Part shown: positions 33,171 through 44,484 of the stretch, in pieces | Layout: each line of letters starts with the position of its first letter | How positions within the stretch are numbered: position 1 is the stretch's first letter | Source: Conus ventricosus | Lineage: Eukaryota > Mollusca > Gastropoda > Neogastropoda > Conidae | DNA: 64,000 nucleotides | Assembly: GCA_018398815.1 (NCBI GenBank) | Contig: JAFLJL010014037.1 | Location: 1 to 64,000, forward strand | Direction: 5' to 3' | Program-made: the position numbers and the translations under genes | Notes under the pieces: generated by a model | What the model was told of the DNA's origin: nothing | Database searches by the model: none | The model's input: only the letters and a program-made list of their open reading frames with translations

Positions 33171-33510
33171 GCCTGGGCACCGAGTCCTCTCTGTTTGTTG
33201 ATGACTTTGCGCTGTATGCAGTTGGAGCTTCTTACGCCAGTGTACAGCGTCGACTCCAACTTTGTGTCAACAGAATCCAACAGTGGGCCGAGGAAAAACG
33301 GGTTTACCTTCTCCCGTACCAAAACTCAGTCAATTCATTTCCACAATTTTCGTCGATTCTTTGCTGATCCTGAAATTCGTCTGGACAAGTCCACCATTCC
33401 AGTTGTAAAAGAAGCCAAATTCCTGGGAGTTATTTTTGACCAAAAACTCAACTTTCTCAGCCACATCAAAAACCTCAAACTTCTTGCCAGAAAGCTCTGA
33501 ATATTCTGCG
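33171..33510 (+). pseudogene. Reverse transcriptase C-terminal part (truncated LINE)
   Basis: Contains the catalytic RT motif C as LFVDDFALY at about 33191-33217, followed by RRLQLCVNRIQQWAEE. A frameshift near 33292 moves the reading to GFTFSRTKT and KFLGVIFDQKLNF (motif D/E region of Jockey/I-type RTs). A second indel near 33498 separates it from the downstream frame starting at 33551. The upstream fingers and palm are missing because of the 5' truncation. Confidence 0.85.
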
Positions 33511-34592
33511 GGTCGTAGCGCACACCGACTGGGGCGCTGATAAGAAAACTTTGCTGCACCTCTACAGAGCCTTGGTCCGTTCCAAACTGGACTACGGTTG
33601 TGCCGTGTACGGCTCTGCAAGATCGTCTTACCTCAAACTCTTGGACCCTATCCACCATCAAGGGCTTCGTCTCTGTCTTGGAGCGTTCCGCACCACCCCT
33701 GTGTACAGCCTGTACGCAGAGGCAGGTGAACCTTCACTGTCCAACCGCAGGCTGAAACTGTCTTTGAATTATTATATCCGACTGTTCTCAGAACCGCAGA
33801 ATCCTGCCTATGACTGTGTCTTTGACCCTCCGTTCCAAAGTAAGTTTGAAAACAACCCGAAATGTATTCCGCCGTTTGGTCTTCGTATGCAGCCTCACGT
33901 GCGGAATGCAGGTCTAGATCTAGGAGTAGTATCCGATTTCTCCAAGTTTCCGGATCAACCTCCGTGGACCTTTTTCACACCAGAGATTCGTTTTGATCTT
34001 GCAGCTTTTCGCAAAGAGTCTACCCGCTCTCTGGTGTACAAGGCATTGTATGCTGAGCTCTGTTCGAAATTCCCATCCTGTCAAAAAGTTTTCACTGACG
34101 GTTCCAAGTCTGAAGATGGAGTGGCCTGTGCAGCCTATTGCCCTGGGGCTCCTTCTCAGATACTGTTGGAACATATTCATTCAGATGCTTCTGTCTATTC
34201 TGCTGAACTTACTGCTCTGGTTTTGGCTTTGAAGATAATCTCACATTCTTCGAAGAGGGACTTTCTGGTTCTGTCGGATTCGCTGTCAGCTTTGGAGGCC
34301 ATAGCTGGCCGCAACCTTCAGCATCCAGAACTTTTAAATTTCTTTGAACTTTTTAGCAAGTTGAAAGCGGACGGTTACAACATTACTCTTGCTTGGGTTC
34401 CTGGTCATGTTGGCATCGGCGGGAACGAAATGGTTGATCGTTTAGCCAAGAACGCCACAAGAGAGAAACTGTCCAACATTTATATCCCCTGCTCAGATGT
34501 GAAACCCAAAATTAACGATTATGTGAGAGACCTCTGGCAGGAGGATTGGAACACACAGACGAGTAACAAACTCTTTCAGATCCGTCCAAACC
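33511..34592 (+). pseudogene. RT thumb and RNase H domain of the truncated LINE
   Basis: Long open frame (ATG at 33551). The thumb segment SKLDYGCAVYGSA is followed by RNase H with all four acidic positions visible: FTDGSK (34091), SAELTAL (about 34198), LSDSLSALEA (about 34272), and VPGHVGIGGNEMVDRLAKN (about 34397-34453), in which the H and final D are retained. RNase H would remove the RNA template during reverse transcription. The frame is terminated artificially by the TTAA element; its continuation is at 35791. Confidence 0.9.
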
Positions 34593-34596
34593 TTAA

Positions 34597-34627
34597 AGGT
34601 CTACTTTAGAGATTTTCGATAATTTGT
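34597..34627 (+). repeat. Left TIR of the TTAA element
   Basis: AGGTCTACTTTAGAGA followed by TTTTCGATAATTTGT. It pairs with 35756-35786 with two mismatches. Confidence 0.9.
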
Positions 34628-34758
34628 TAAAAACATGTCTACATGTCATATAACTACAGTATGGTATTCATTTTTCAAAAAAGTCGCCGGAAGAATTTAA
34701 TAGACAAAAAACGAGTTTTGCACACCTGTTCAAACCCCGCGCGGTTAGACCGAAAACC

Positions 34759-35139
34759 GTGACGTCACGTGATGGACTGGCCGTCAGCGGCGACCTACAC
34801 AACAAGCCAACGCCAAGTGAAATCAACACGAGTTGCGATCCCCCACAGCCTGAAAAGTCACGAGGGGGTGGCAGATATTGTGCTGTAGGCGAGTGCAGCA
34901 GCTCAGCAGGAGACGGATATTCTTTGCACACATTTCCATCTGATCCAGATACTCGAAAGAAGTGGATTCGGTTCGTGCAACCATGCCGGGCCACTAAGTT
35001 ATTTTTACCACGTCAGTTCCAGCTGGACCACGGAAACGAGCTGTTCCGACAATTGCCGAGCCCGTTCGAGTGGATCAAAAACTTCGTCTGCATTGTGCGC
35101 GTATACTTTGAAGGCGGAGTGGTAAGCTCGTACAGATGA
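34759..35139 (+). CDS. THAP-domain protein fragment in the TTAA element
   Basis: Frame of 126 codons. Residues around 40-75 show CAVGECSSSAGDGYSLHTFP, then DTRKKWIRF: the N-terminal C-x4-C pair and the FP and KKW blocks of a THAP zinc-coordinating DNA-binding domain. The second half (LPRQFQLDHGNELF) does not look like the expected C-x2-H end of THAP. The gene is therefore either spliced or truncated. No DDE catalytic region is present. It would probably bind element ends in an autonomous relative. The initiating ATG is simply the first in frame. Confidence 0.6.
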   Translation: MTSRDGLAVSGDLHNKPTPSEINTSCDPPQPEKSRGGGRYCAVGECSSSAGDGYSLHTFPSDPDTRKKWIRFVQPCRATKLFLPRQFQLDHGNELFRQLPSPFEWIKNFVCIVRVYFEGGVVSSYR

Positions 35140-35755
35140 GTACGATAGTCGCACGTTTATTCTGTTCATATCTATGGACAGATCACACTTGTTAAATTGA
35201 ATGAACACGTTAAGGCTTGAGGAAGGAGAATCTCCGCTCGCCGTCCACGCGTGATCGCATCAAGAAGTCAGTCGGTAGCCTCCTCGAGACTTCGGTAAAG
35301 TCCGTACGCCTTCGGAATGATGTGTTCGGGCATCCAGCTGGAACTGAATAGCTCGTTTCCGTGGTCCAGCTGGAACTGACGTGGTAAAAAGAACTTAGCG
35401 TTCAAACTGATAAGGTAAAGGCCTTGCAGAAACATCCCCATAGTCACACTGGCTGTCGCAATCATAGTCACTGCTTTTACATGATAAATTAAATACCGAT
35501 CGAGATGTGCAAGAACCATCAGAATCGCTTTCTGTCACCGTTGGCTTGTTGTGTAGGCCGCGGCTGACGGCCAGTCCATCATGTGACGTCACATCCAAGA
35601 GTAGTTAAGCCATGCCAAGATTTAGTTGATTACCTCCCGTTTTCCTGATTACAGGTGAAAATGCCCACTTTCGCGGATCGATTTCGTGTGATCGGCAGCG
35701 AATCGGATGTTTATTTTACCAATTTATCAAACATTTCATATTTCTGCATAAGCTG

Positions 35756-35786
35756 ACCAATTATCGAAAACCTCTAAAGTAGACCT
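35756..35786 (-). repeat. Right TIR of the TTAA element
   Basis: Ends CTCTAAAGTAGACCT before TTAA; reverse complement of the left TIR. Confidence 0.9.
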
Positions 35787-35790
35787 TTAA

Positions 35791-36085
35791 GGACTTCCTC
35801 CCATCTACGTCGGGTGGTCGTAAAGAGGAAACGGTTCTGTGCCGGCTGCACACCGGCCATTCGTATTTTACCCATTCGTACCTTTTAAAGAGTGAAGAAG
35901 CTCCGTGGTGCATTCCATGTCATGCGCCACTCACAATGAAACATGTTCTTTTAGAGTGTTGGGACTTGCACGATGTGAGACACAAACATTTTACAGCGGA
36001 GTCCATGAAGATCTTGTTCAGGGATGTCCCGCCTGATGTGATCCTTGAGTTTTTGAGAGAGATTAACATTTTTCATCTGATTTAA
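35791..36085 (+). pseudogene. C-terminal CCHC tail of the truncated LINE ORF2
   Basis: Resumes the LINE reading after the TTAA element. With one indel near 35815 the frame gives RLHTGHSYFTHSYLLKSEE, then CIPCHAPLTMKHVLLEC (C-x2-C-x7-H-x4-C), the zinc knuckle typical of the end of I and Jockey ORF2, then a stop at 36083-36085. Confidence 0.8.
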
Positions 36086-36256
36086 GATTAGTTTATGGTG
36101 CGTTTCTAGATGATACCATTTAAAGAGATGTGTGAAAGGTTGTTTTTTTTTTTTTTTTTTTTTTTTTAAATGACTGGTGAGTTGATTTTAACGTGGTGAC
36201 AGCCCTGATGTGGCCCTTTGCGGTCGGCTGGGCTATAAGCAACATTATCTTATCTT

Positions 36257-36530
36257 AAGTACATGGTACAGCCCTGTCATGCAGTCACATCATGAAAGTA
36301 AGTACATGGTACAGCCCTGTCATGCAGTCATATCATGAAAGTAAGTACATGGTACAGCCCTGTCATGAAAGTAAGTACATGGTACAGCCCTGTCATGCAG
36401 TCATATCATGAAAGTAAGTGCATGGTACAGCCCTGTCATGCAGTCATATCATGAAAGTAAGTGCATGGTACAGCCCTGTCATGCAGTCATATCATGAAAG
36501 TAAGTGCATGGTACAGCCCTGTCATGCAGT
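36257..36530. repeat. 30/43-bp minisatellite, family R6, right part
   Basis: Continuation of 32529-33170 after the LINE insertion, same two unit types. It ends at GTCATGCAGTCTTGGACATG. Confidence 0.95.
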
Positions 36531-36990
36531 CTTGGACATGAATGGAAATTCTTAGCGTCATCTTCATCATCCCCATCCTCATCGTTGAGCATTAACAACA
36601 TACCTGAACTTCTGTGGCCCCTCATGCCCTGCTGTCATGGTGACCTCAGTTTCAATCATCTCTCCATGTCTATGCCCATGGTTCAGTTCTGTCTGGGTCA
36701 CCTATATTAGCAAATTCAGTGGGACTGTCATTGGATGGACTTCGTAGCACCATCTGTAGGGCGAGCTTGCTTGTGCCAGCTCTGCAACTAAGTGATTATT
36801 GTCCTCAATGTGGGGCTTAGTAAGAGGCATGCTGCACATGCTGGATCCCAGTAAGTACCACTGAGCAGCACCGAAGTGGACCGGCCAGCAGTGCAGTGTC
36901 TCCTCTGATGGGTTGCCTCCTGATGACCAAGACATTGACTGCTCCCTGTGGATTGCCAGTGCTGGGATGGAGGCAGGGCAGACCAGGCTG
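36531..36990. other. Unique intronic segment between two arrays
   Basis: Matches 60361-60950. It contains one copy of a ~67-bp sequence (CTGTCATGGTGACCTCAG ... CATGGTTCAGTTCTGTCTG) that is present three times in B'. On the minus strand a short frame (MPLTKPHIEDNNHLVAELAQ at about 36825-36765) is open in both copies. It could be an antisense exon, but no family is recognised. Confidence 0.4.
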
Positions 36991-39900
36991 TGGCCATGGA
37001 CAGGGGAGGGGGAGGAGTGACGTGGCTTTAGGCTGTGGCAATGGACAGAGGAGGGGAGGAGTGGCAATGGACAGAGGAGGGGGAGGAGTGACAATGGACA
37101 GAGGAGGGGGAGGAGTGACAATGGACAGAGGATGGGAGAGTGACAATGGACAGGAGATGGGGAGGAGTGACAATGGACAGGAGAGGGGGAGGAGTGACAA
37201 TGGAGAGGGGGAGGAGTGACAATGGAGGAGGGGAGGAGTGACATGGACAGGAGAGGAGGAGTGACAGGACAGAGAGGGGGAGGATGACAATGGAAGGAGG
37301 GGGAGGAGTGACAATGGACAGGAGAGGGGGAGGAGTGACAATGGGCAGGGAGGGGGAGGAGTGACAATGGACAGGTGAGGGGGAGGAGTGAAAATGGACA
37401 GGAGAGGGGGGGGCGGCGGGGAAGGGGGGGGTGACAAGGGAAACGGGAGGGGGAGGAGTGACAAGGAAAGGGAAAGGGGGGGGAGGAGTGACAATGGACA
37501 GAGGGGGGGGGGGACAATGGACAGGAGAAGGGGAGGAGGGCAATGGACAGGGAGGGGGGGAGTGAAAGGGACAGAGGGGGGGGATGCAATGGACGGGAGA
37601 GGGGAGGAGGAAAATGGCCCGGGGAGGGGGAGGGTGAAAGGCAGGGGGGGGGGGGTTGACATGGCAGGAGAGGGGGGAGTGAAAATGGACAGGGGGGGGA
37701 GGAGTGAAAATGGACGGGGGGGGGGGGAAAGGCAAAGGGGGAGGGTGACAAGGGACAGGAGAGGGGGAGGAGCAAAAAAAAATCCAAAATTGCTAAAAAA
37801 TTCAAACAAAAATACCCCCAGGGTTGGGGGGGGAAATGGGGGGGGGAGGGGAAAATGGACGGGAGGGGGGGGGTGACAATGGACAGGAAGGGGGAGGAGT
37901 GGAAATGGCGGAGAGGGGGAGGGTGCAAGGGACGGAGGGGGGGGTGACAATGGACAGAGGGGGGAGGAGTGACAATGGACGAGAGGGGGGGAGTGACAAT
38001 GGCAGAGAGGGGGAGGAGTGAAAAGGACAGGGGGGGGGGGAGAGTGACAATGGAAGGGAGGGGGAAAGGAGTGACAATGGACGGGAGGGGGGAAGTGCAA
38101 TGGACGGGGGGGGGAGGAGGACAATGGACAAGGGGGAGGAGTGACAATGGCAGGGGGGGAGGAGTGACAATGGCAGGAGAGGGGGGGAGGGGGACAATGG
38201 ACAGAGGGGGGGAGGAGTGACAATGGACGGAGAGGGGAGGATGACAAGGACGGAGGGGGGGAGGAGTGAAATGGACAGGGGGGGGGGAGGAGTGAAATGG
38301 ACAAGGATGGGGGGGGAAATGACAATGGCAGGGAGGGGGAGGAGTGACAATGGAAGGGGAGAGGGGGAGGATTGAAAGGAAGGAGGGGGGGGGAGTGACA
38401 AGGGAAGGGAAAGGAGGGGAGGAGTGAAATGGACGGGGGGGGGAGGAGTGGAAATGGACAGGGGAGGGGAGGAGTGACAAGGGAAGGGAGGGGGAGGAGT
38501 GACAATGGACGGAGGGGGGAGGAGTGACAATGGACAGGAGAGGGGAGGAGTAAAGGGCCAGAGGGGGGGGGGATGAAAGGGGACAGAGGAGGGGGGGGGG
38601 TTGAAATGGCGGGAGGGGGGGGGAAAAAGGAAAGGGGGGGGAAGGGGACAGGAAGGGGGAGGAGTGCAATGAAGGGAGGGGGGGGATGACAAGGGAAAGG
38701 GAGAGGGGGGGGGTGCAATGGCAGAGGAGGGGATTGGGGGGGGGGAAGTAAATGGACAGAGAGGGAGGAGTGAAAATGGACGAGAGGGGAAGGAGTGACA
38801 AGGACAGGAGGGGGGGAGGAGTGACAATGGACGGGAGGGGGAGGGTGAAATGGCCGGGGGGGGGGAGGATGCAATGGACAGAGGAGGGGAGGAGTGAAAA
38901 TGGACGGGAGAGGGGGGAGGAGTGACAGGGAAGGGGGAAAATGGGGGGGGGGAAGTGACTGGCGGGAGAGGGGAGGGGTGAAAAGGGACAGGGAAGATCG
39001 GGGGAAGGGGGGAGGAAAATGGACGGGAGGGGGGGAGGGGCAAGGGGAAGGAGGGGGGAGGGGACAAGGACGAGGAGGGGAGGAGTGACGGGCGGGGGGG
39101 GAAATGGAAATGGACAGGGGAGGGGAGGAGTGACTGGACAGGAGGGAGGGGGAGGGTGCAATAAAAGGAGAGGGGGAGGAGTGAAAATGACAGGGGGGGG
39201 GGGAAAGGGGGGGGGAGGAGTGCAATGGACAGGGGGGGGGAGGAGTGCGGGGCGGGGAGGGCCAGGACAGGGAGGGGGGGGGGAAGTGAAAAGGACGGGA
39301 GGGGGGGGTTTTAAAATGGACAGGAGGGGGGGAGTGACAATGGACAGGAAGGGGGGGAAAGTGACAATGGACAGGAAGGGGGAGGAGTGACAAGGAAGAG
39401 GAGGGGGGTGACGTGCTTTAGGCTATGGCCATGGACAGGGCAGGGGGAGAGTGCAAGACAGAAGGAGGGGGGGTTTAACAATGAAAAGAGGAGGGGAGGT
39501 GACAATGACAGGAGAGGGGGAGGAGTGACAATGGAGAGGGGAGGGGGGGAGGACAATGGACAGGGAGGGGGGTACCATAACCAATGGAAGGCGGGAGGAG
39601 TGACAATGGCGGGGAGGGGGGGAGTGACAATGGACAGGAGGGGGAGGAGTGCCCCAAATGGACAGGGAGGGGAGATGCAATGGACGAGGGGAGGGAAGTG
39701 ACAATGACGAGGAGGGGGAGGAGTGACAATGGAAAAGGGGGAAAGGGGGAGGAGTGCAATGGACAGGAGAGGGGGGGAGTGAAATGGACAGAGAGGGGGA
39801 GGAGTGACAATGGACAGGGAGGGGGAGGGAGTGACAAGGGACAGAGGAGGGGAGGAGTGACAATGGACAGGGGAGGGGAGGAGGGCCAAAGGCGGGAGAG

Positions 39901-42900
39901 GGGAGGAGGGAAATGGCCCGGGAAGGGGGAGGGGAAAATGGAAGGGGGAGGGAGGGGGGAGGGGAAAGGCAAAGGGGAGTAAGGGACGGGAAAGAGGGGG
40001 GGGAAAGGAAAATGGAAAAGGAAGGGGGGAGTGACAATGGAAGAGGGGAGAGTGAAAAGGGAAGGAGGGGGGAGGAGTGAAATGGAAGAGGATGGGGAGG
40101 AGTGACAATGGACAGGAGAGGGGGAGGGGACAATGGCAGGAGAGGGGGGGGAGTGACAATGGACAGAGGGGGGGAGTGAAAGGAAGAGGAGGGAGGAGTG
40201 AAATGGACAGGGGAAAGGGGGAGGAGTGACAATGGACAGGAGAGGGGAGGAGTGACAATGGACAGGAGAGGGGGGAGTGAACATGGACAGGAGGAGGGGA
40301 GGAGTGATATGGAAAGGGAAGGGGGAGGAGTGACAATGGCAGAGGAGGGGGGAGGTCAAGGACAGGAGAGGGGGGGAGTGACAATGGACGGGAAAGGGGG
40401 AGGAAGTGAAAATGGACGGAGGGGGAGGAGTGACAAAAATTGGACAGGAGATGGGAGGAGTGACAAGGACAGGAGGGGGGAGGAGTGACAATGGACAGAG
40501 GGGGGAGGAGTGAAATGGAAGGAGGGGGGGAGGAGGGACAATGGACGAGAAGGGAGAGTGAAAAGGGGAGGGGAGGAGGACAATGGACAGGAGGGGGAGA
40601 GTGACAAGGAAGGGAGGGGGAGGAGTGACAATGGACAGAGGAGGGGAGGAGTGACAATGGACGGGAGAGGGGAGAGTGACAATGGACAGGGGGAGGGGGA
40701 GGAGTGACAATGGACGGGAGGAAGGGGGAGGAGTGACAATGAAGGGGAAAGGAGGAGGATCAAGGAAGGGGGGAGGAGTGACAATGGACAGAGGAGGGGG
40801 GAGGAGTGAAATGGACAGGAGGGGGGAGGAGTGGACAATGGAGGAGGGAGAGGAAAAGGAGAGGGGGAGGAGGACAATGGAACAAGAGGAGGGGGGGGGA
40901 GTGACAATGGACAAGGAAGGGGAGGAGTGAAATGGACAGGAGAGGGGGGGGGGGTGACAAGGGACGGGGGGGGAGGAGTGACAATGGACAGGTGGGGGAG
41001 GAGTGAAAAATGGACAGGAGAGGGGGAGTGAAAGGGGGGGGGGAGTGACAATGGACAGGAGAGGGGGGGGAAAGTGAAATGGACAGGGGGAGGGGGAGGA
41101 GTGACAATGGACAGGAGGGGGGAGGAGTGACAATGGACAGGGGATGGGGGGAGTGACAATGGACAGAGAGGGGGAGGAGTGACAATGGACAGGGGGAGGG
41201 GGAAGTGACAATGGACGGGAAAGAGGGGGAGGAGTGAAAATGGACGGGAGAGGGGGAGGAGTGACAATGGACGGAAGGGGAGGGGAGTGGACAAGGGCAG
41301 GAGAGGGGGAGGAGTGAAAAGGACAGGGGGGGGGAGGAAAGTGAAAATAAAAGGAGAGGGGAGAGTGACATGGCAGGGAGGGGAGGAGTGACAAGGGCGG
41401 GAAGGGGGGGACTGACGGAAGGGGGGGGCATGGACCCCCCATGGGCAGGAGGAAAAGGGCAGGAAGGGGGGTTTTTTGGGAAATGGAAGGAAGGGGGAGA
41501 GTGACAATGGACAGGAGAGGGGGGGGAGAGTGTGGCCCGAGAGGGGGGGGGAGGGGACAATGGACAGGGAGGGGAGGAGTGACAATGGACAGGAGAGGGG
41601 GGAGTGACAATGGCAGGAGAGGGGGGGAGTGACAATGGATGAGGGGGGGGGAAAGGTGGACAATGGACAGGAGAGGGGAGGAGTGACAATAAAAAGAGAG
41701 GGAGGGGAGTGACAATGGACGGAGGGGGGGAAAGGAGTGACAAGGGCAGGAGAGTGGGAGGAGTGACAGTGGCAGGGATGGGGAGGAGTGACAAGGGACA
41801 GGAGAGGGGAGAGTGACAATGGAAGGGATGGGGAGGAGTGACAATGGACAGGGAGGGGAGGGAACAGGGGACATGGGGGGGGGAGAGGATGTGACAAATG
41901 GACAGGACGAGGGGGGAAGGAGTGACAATGGACAGGGAGGGGGAGGAGTGCAATGGACAGAGGATGGGGAGGAGTGACGGGTTAAGCTATGGCATGGAAG
42001 GGGGGGGGAAAGGAGTGACAATGGACAGAGGAGGGGGGAGGTGGACAATGGACAGGAGAGGGGAGGAGTGACAATGGACAGGAAGGGGGGGAGGGATGAC
42101 AATGGACAGGAGAGGGGAGGATGACAAGGACAGAGAGGGGGAGGAGTGACAATGGACAGGAGGATGGGGAGGAGTGACGTGGGCTTTAGGCTATGCCTGG
42201 GAAGGCAGGGGGAGATGACAAGGACAGAGAGGGGGAGGGGACAATGGACAGGAGAGGGGGGAGGAGTGACAATGGACGGGGGAGGGGGAGGAGTGACAAT
42301 GGACAAGGGGAAAGGGGAGGAGTGACAATGGACAGGAGAGGGGGAGGAGTGACAATGGACAGGGGAGGGGGGGAAAATGACCAAGGACAGAGGAGGGGGA
42401 GGAAAGTGACAGGACAGAGGAGGGGGGGAGTGACAATGGACAGGAGAAGGGGGAGGAGGGACAATGGACAGAAGGGGGAGGAGTGATAATGGACAGGAGG
42501 GGGGAGGAAGTGACAATGGACAGGAAGGGGGAGGAGTGACAATGGACAGGGGAAATGGGGGAAAGTGAAATGGACAGAGGAGGGGGAGGAGTGACAAGGA
42601 CAGAGGGAGGGGGGGGAAAAGGCAAGGGGACAGGAGAGGGGGGGGAGTGACAATGGACGGGGAGAGGGGGAGGAGTGAAAATGGACAAGGGGGGGAGGAG
42701 TGACAATGAGAGGAGAGGGGGGGAAGTGGGCATTGGACGGGAAAGAGGGGAGGGAGACTAAATGGACAGGAGAGGGGGAGGAGTGACAATGGACAGGGGG
42801 ATGGGGAGGATTTAAATGGACAGAAGGAGGGGGAGGAGTGACAATGGACAGGAGGGGGGGAAAGTGATTTGACAATGGAAGGAGAGGGGGAGGAGTGACA

Positions 42901-43685
42901 ATGGACAGGGGGGAAAGGGAGGAGTGAAAAGGACAGAGGGGGGGAGGGTGACAATGGAAGGAGGGGGGGGACGTGAAATGGACAGGAAGGGGAGGAGTGA
43001 CAGGGACAGGAGATGGGGAGGATGACAATGGACAGGAGAGGGGGAGGAGTGACAATGGACAGGAGGGGGGGGAAGGAAGTGACAATGGACAGGAAGGGGG
43101 AGGGTGACAATGGACAGGAAAAGGGGGAGGATGATGCAATGGAAAAAGGAGGGGGAGGAGTGACAATGGACAGGAGAGGGGGAGGAATGCCCGGGGACAG
43201 GAAGGGGGAGGAAAAGTTGAAATGGAAAGGGAAAGGGGGAGGGTGACAGTGGACAGGAGAGGGGGAGGAGTGACATGGAAAAGGGGAAAATGGGAGGAGT
43301 GACAATGGACAGGAGGGGGGGGAGGAGTGACAATGGACAGGAGAGGGGGAGGGGTGACAATGGACAGGAGAGGGGGAGGAATGGCAATGGAAGAGGAGGG
43401 GGAGGAGTGACAAGGGACAGGGGGGAGTGACAATGGACAGAGGATGGGGGGGGAGGACCCCAGGAAGGAGGAGGGGGAGGAAGGACAAGGGAAAAGGGAG
43501 AAAGGAGGGGGGGAGAAGTGACATCGAAACAGGAGGAGGGGGAGGAGTGACAATGGACAGGGGGGGGAGGAGTGCCCAATGGACAGGAGAGGGGGAGGAA
43601 GTGACAAGGAGGAAGAGGGGGAGAGTGACAAGGGACAGGAGGGGGGGGAGGAGTGACAATGGACAGGAGAGGGGGAGGATGATGG
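36991..43685. repeat. 27-bp minisatellite, family R7, long allele (~6.7 kb)
   Basis: Roughly 240 units of GGAGGAGTGACAATGGACAG + GAGAGGG. G-runs vary in length and many units carry indels. Every few units a longer variant with GACGTGGCTTTAGGCTGTGG occurs near the ends. Minus-strand reading gives very long proline/serine/histidine-rich frames because 27 is a multiple of three and the unit lacks minus-strand stops. The counterpart is 60951-62185, about 1.2 kb. Confidence 0.95.
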
Positions 43686-44045
43686 GGCTTAGTGCCACAG
43701 AGCTGGCGTAGAAGAGAGACAGCAAAGAACAAAAAATCCTAGCAACTTATCATCAACAATGTTGTACACAAGTGAAGTTTAATCACTTCCCTTCCGCTCT
43801 CCAGCAGCCTTGGGTGAGTATACTTGAATTAAAGGAATGGCAGTAAGTTCTGCTGCCGCCCAGAGCATCCCTGTTTGACATGGTATGTAGTGTAGGACTT
43901 TCAAAATGCAGGGGTGAAAATCATCTAGATGGTATATCTGAAAAAGGATTCTCTGATAAGAGGAAACATGCACCAATCACCATTACAATCACTGATTCCA
44001 GGCACTTCAGGAATGTGGTGAAGGAAACTCCATAAAGTACTTGAA

Positions 44046-44093
<48 letters not shown>

Positions 44094-44367
44094 TTCAGGC
44101 TGAATTGTGGGTGGGAAAGGAAATGCGAACATTGACATTCGTTAAAAAAGATGTCAGGGGTCACATATTCAAATGTGCACTTATGTGGCCACCTGTCTGC
44201 CATCCACACGCCGCCCTTCCTTTTCCGCTCGCAGCTTTTGATGAGTGCATTTTTGTCATGAACGAGAAGAAGTTTGCGTCATTTTCATACACAACAACAT
44301 TTTTGCTGAACAATTTTTTTTTAAGTTGCTTCCCCTGGATGTCCAGACTGACGTGGTTCCCTTTCAG
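43686..44367 (+). other. Last SMYD intron, 3' part, with a 45-base C tract
   Basis: Matches 62186-62891. It contains C-only sequence at 44048-44092 (about 14 C with one interruption in B'). The acceptor region GTGGTTCCCTTTCAG precedes the exon. Nothing else recognised. Confidence 0.6.
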
Positions 44368-44475
44368 GCGGAGGCCACGTTGGCAGTGACCATGGACAGG
44401 ACATGAACTGTATCACATCTGCAAGAACTGCTGGCTGAGCGCTCGAGAGAGAAACATCGCTGGTATCGCAATTAA
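44368..44475 (+). CDS. SMYD: SMYD-family methyltransferase, last exon (copy 1, noisy)
   Basis: Same exon as 62892-63005 but with about six single-base differences and indels. It starts GCGGAGGCCACGTTGGCAG after CCCTTTCAG. The reading AEA-LAVT breaks early, while DNA similarity continues through GCAAGAACTGCTGG and CGCTGGTATCGCAATTAA. In this copy the exon lies 35.6 kb from the penultimate exon. Either this copy is a pseudogene or the indels are base errors; the latter is likely, because neighbouring non-coding sequence is equally indel-rich. Confidence 0.75.
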
Positions 44476-44484
44476 AATGGGTCT

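Larger units (their letters stand above)
34597..35786. mobile_element. 1190-bp TTAA-flanked DNA transposon with THAP frame (Kolobok-like)
   Basis: Flanked by TTAA at 34593-34596 and 35787-35790; removing the element and one TTAA restores the LINE frame context AAACC-TTAA-GGACTTCC. The ends are inverted repeats of about 31 bp beginning AGGTCTACTTTAGAG and continuing TTTTCGATAATT. TTAA duplications together with a THAP DNA-binding domain are features of the Kolobok superfamily as I know it; piggyBac also uses TTAA but normally starts CCC and lacks THAP. The element is far too short for a complete transposase and so is non-autonomous. Confidence 0.8.
33171..36256 (+). mobile_element. 5'-truncated I-like LINE inserted in the R6 minisatellite
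   Basis: Starts abruptly inside the reverse transcriptase domain and ends with TTATCTTATCTT. It is flanked by AAGTGCATGGT (33160-33170) and AAGTACATGGT (36257-36267), an 11-bp candidate target duplication with one mismatch; this is ambiguous because the flanks are themselves repeats. It shares coding sequence and the 3' UTR with 24600-30612. It is split by the TTAA element at 34597-35786. It is absent from the equivalent array in B'. Confidence 0.9.

Noticed and set aside
34597..35786. piggyBac element
   Set aside because: TTAA duplications fit, but the termini start AGG rather than CCC and the only coding trace is THAP-like.
36817..43725. Very long minus-strand frames (up to about 1400 codons) rich in proline, serine and histidine
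   Set aside because: They are produced by a 27-bp array whose length is a multiple of three and whose unit has no minus-strand stop. Frames overlap in all phases and have no non-repeat domain.
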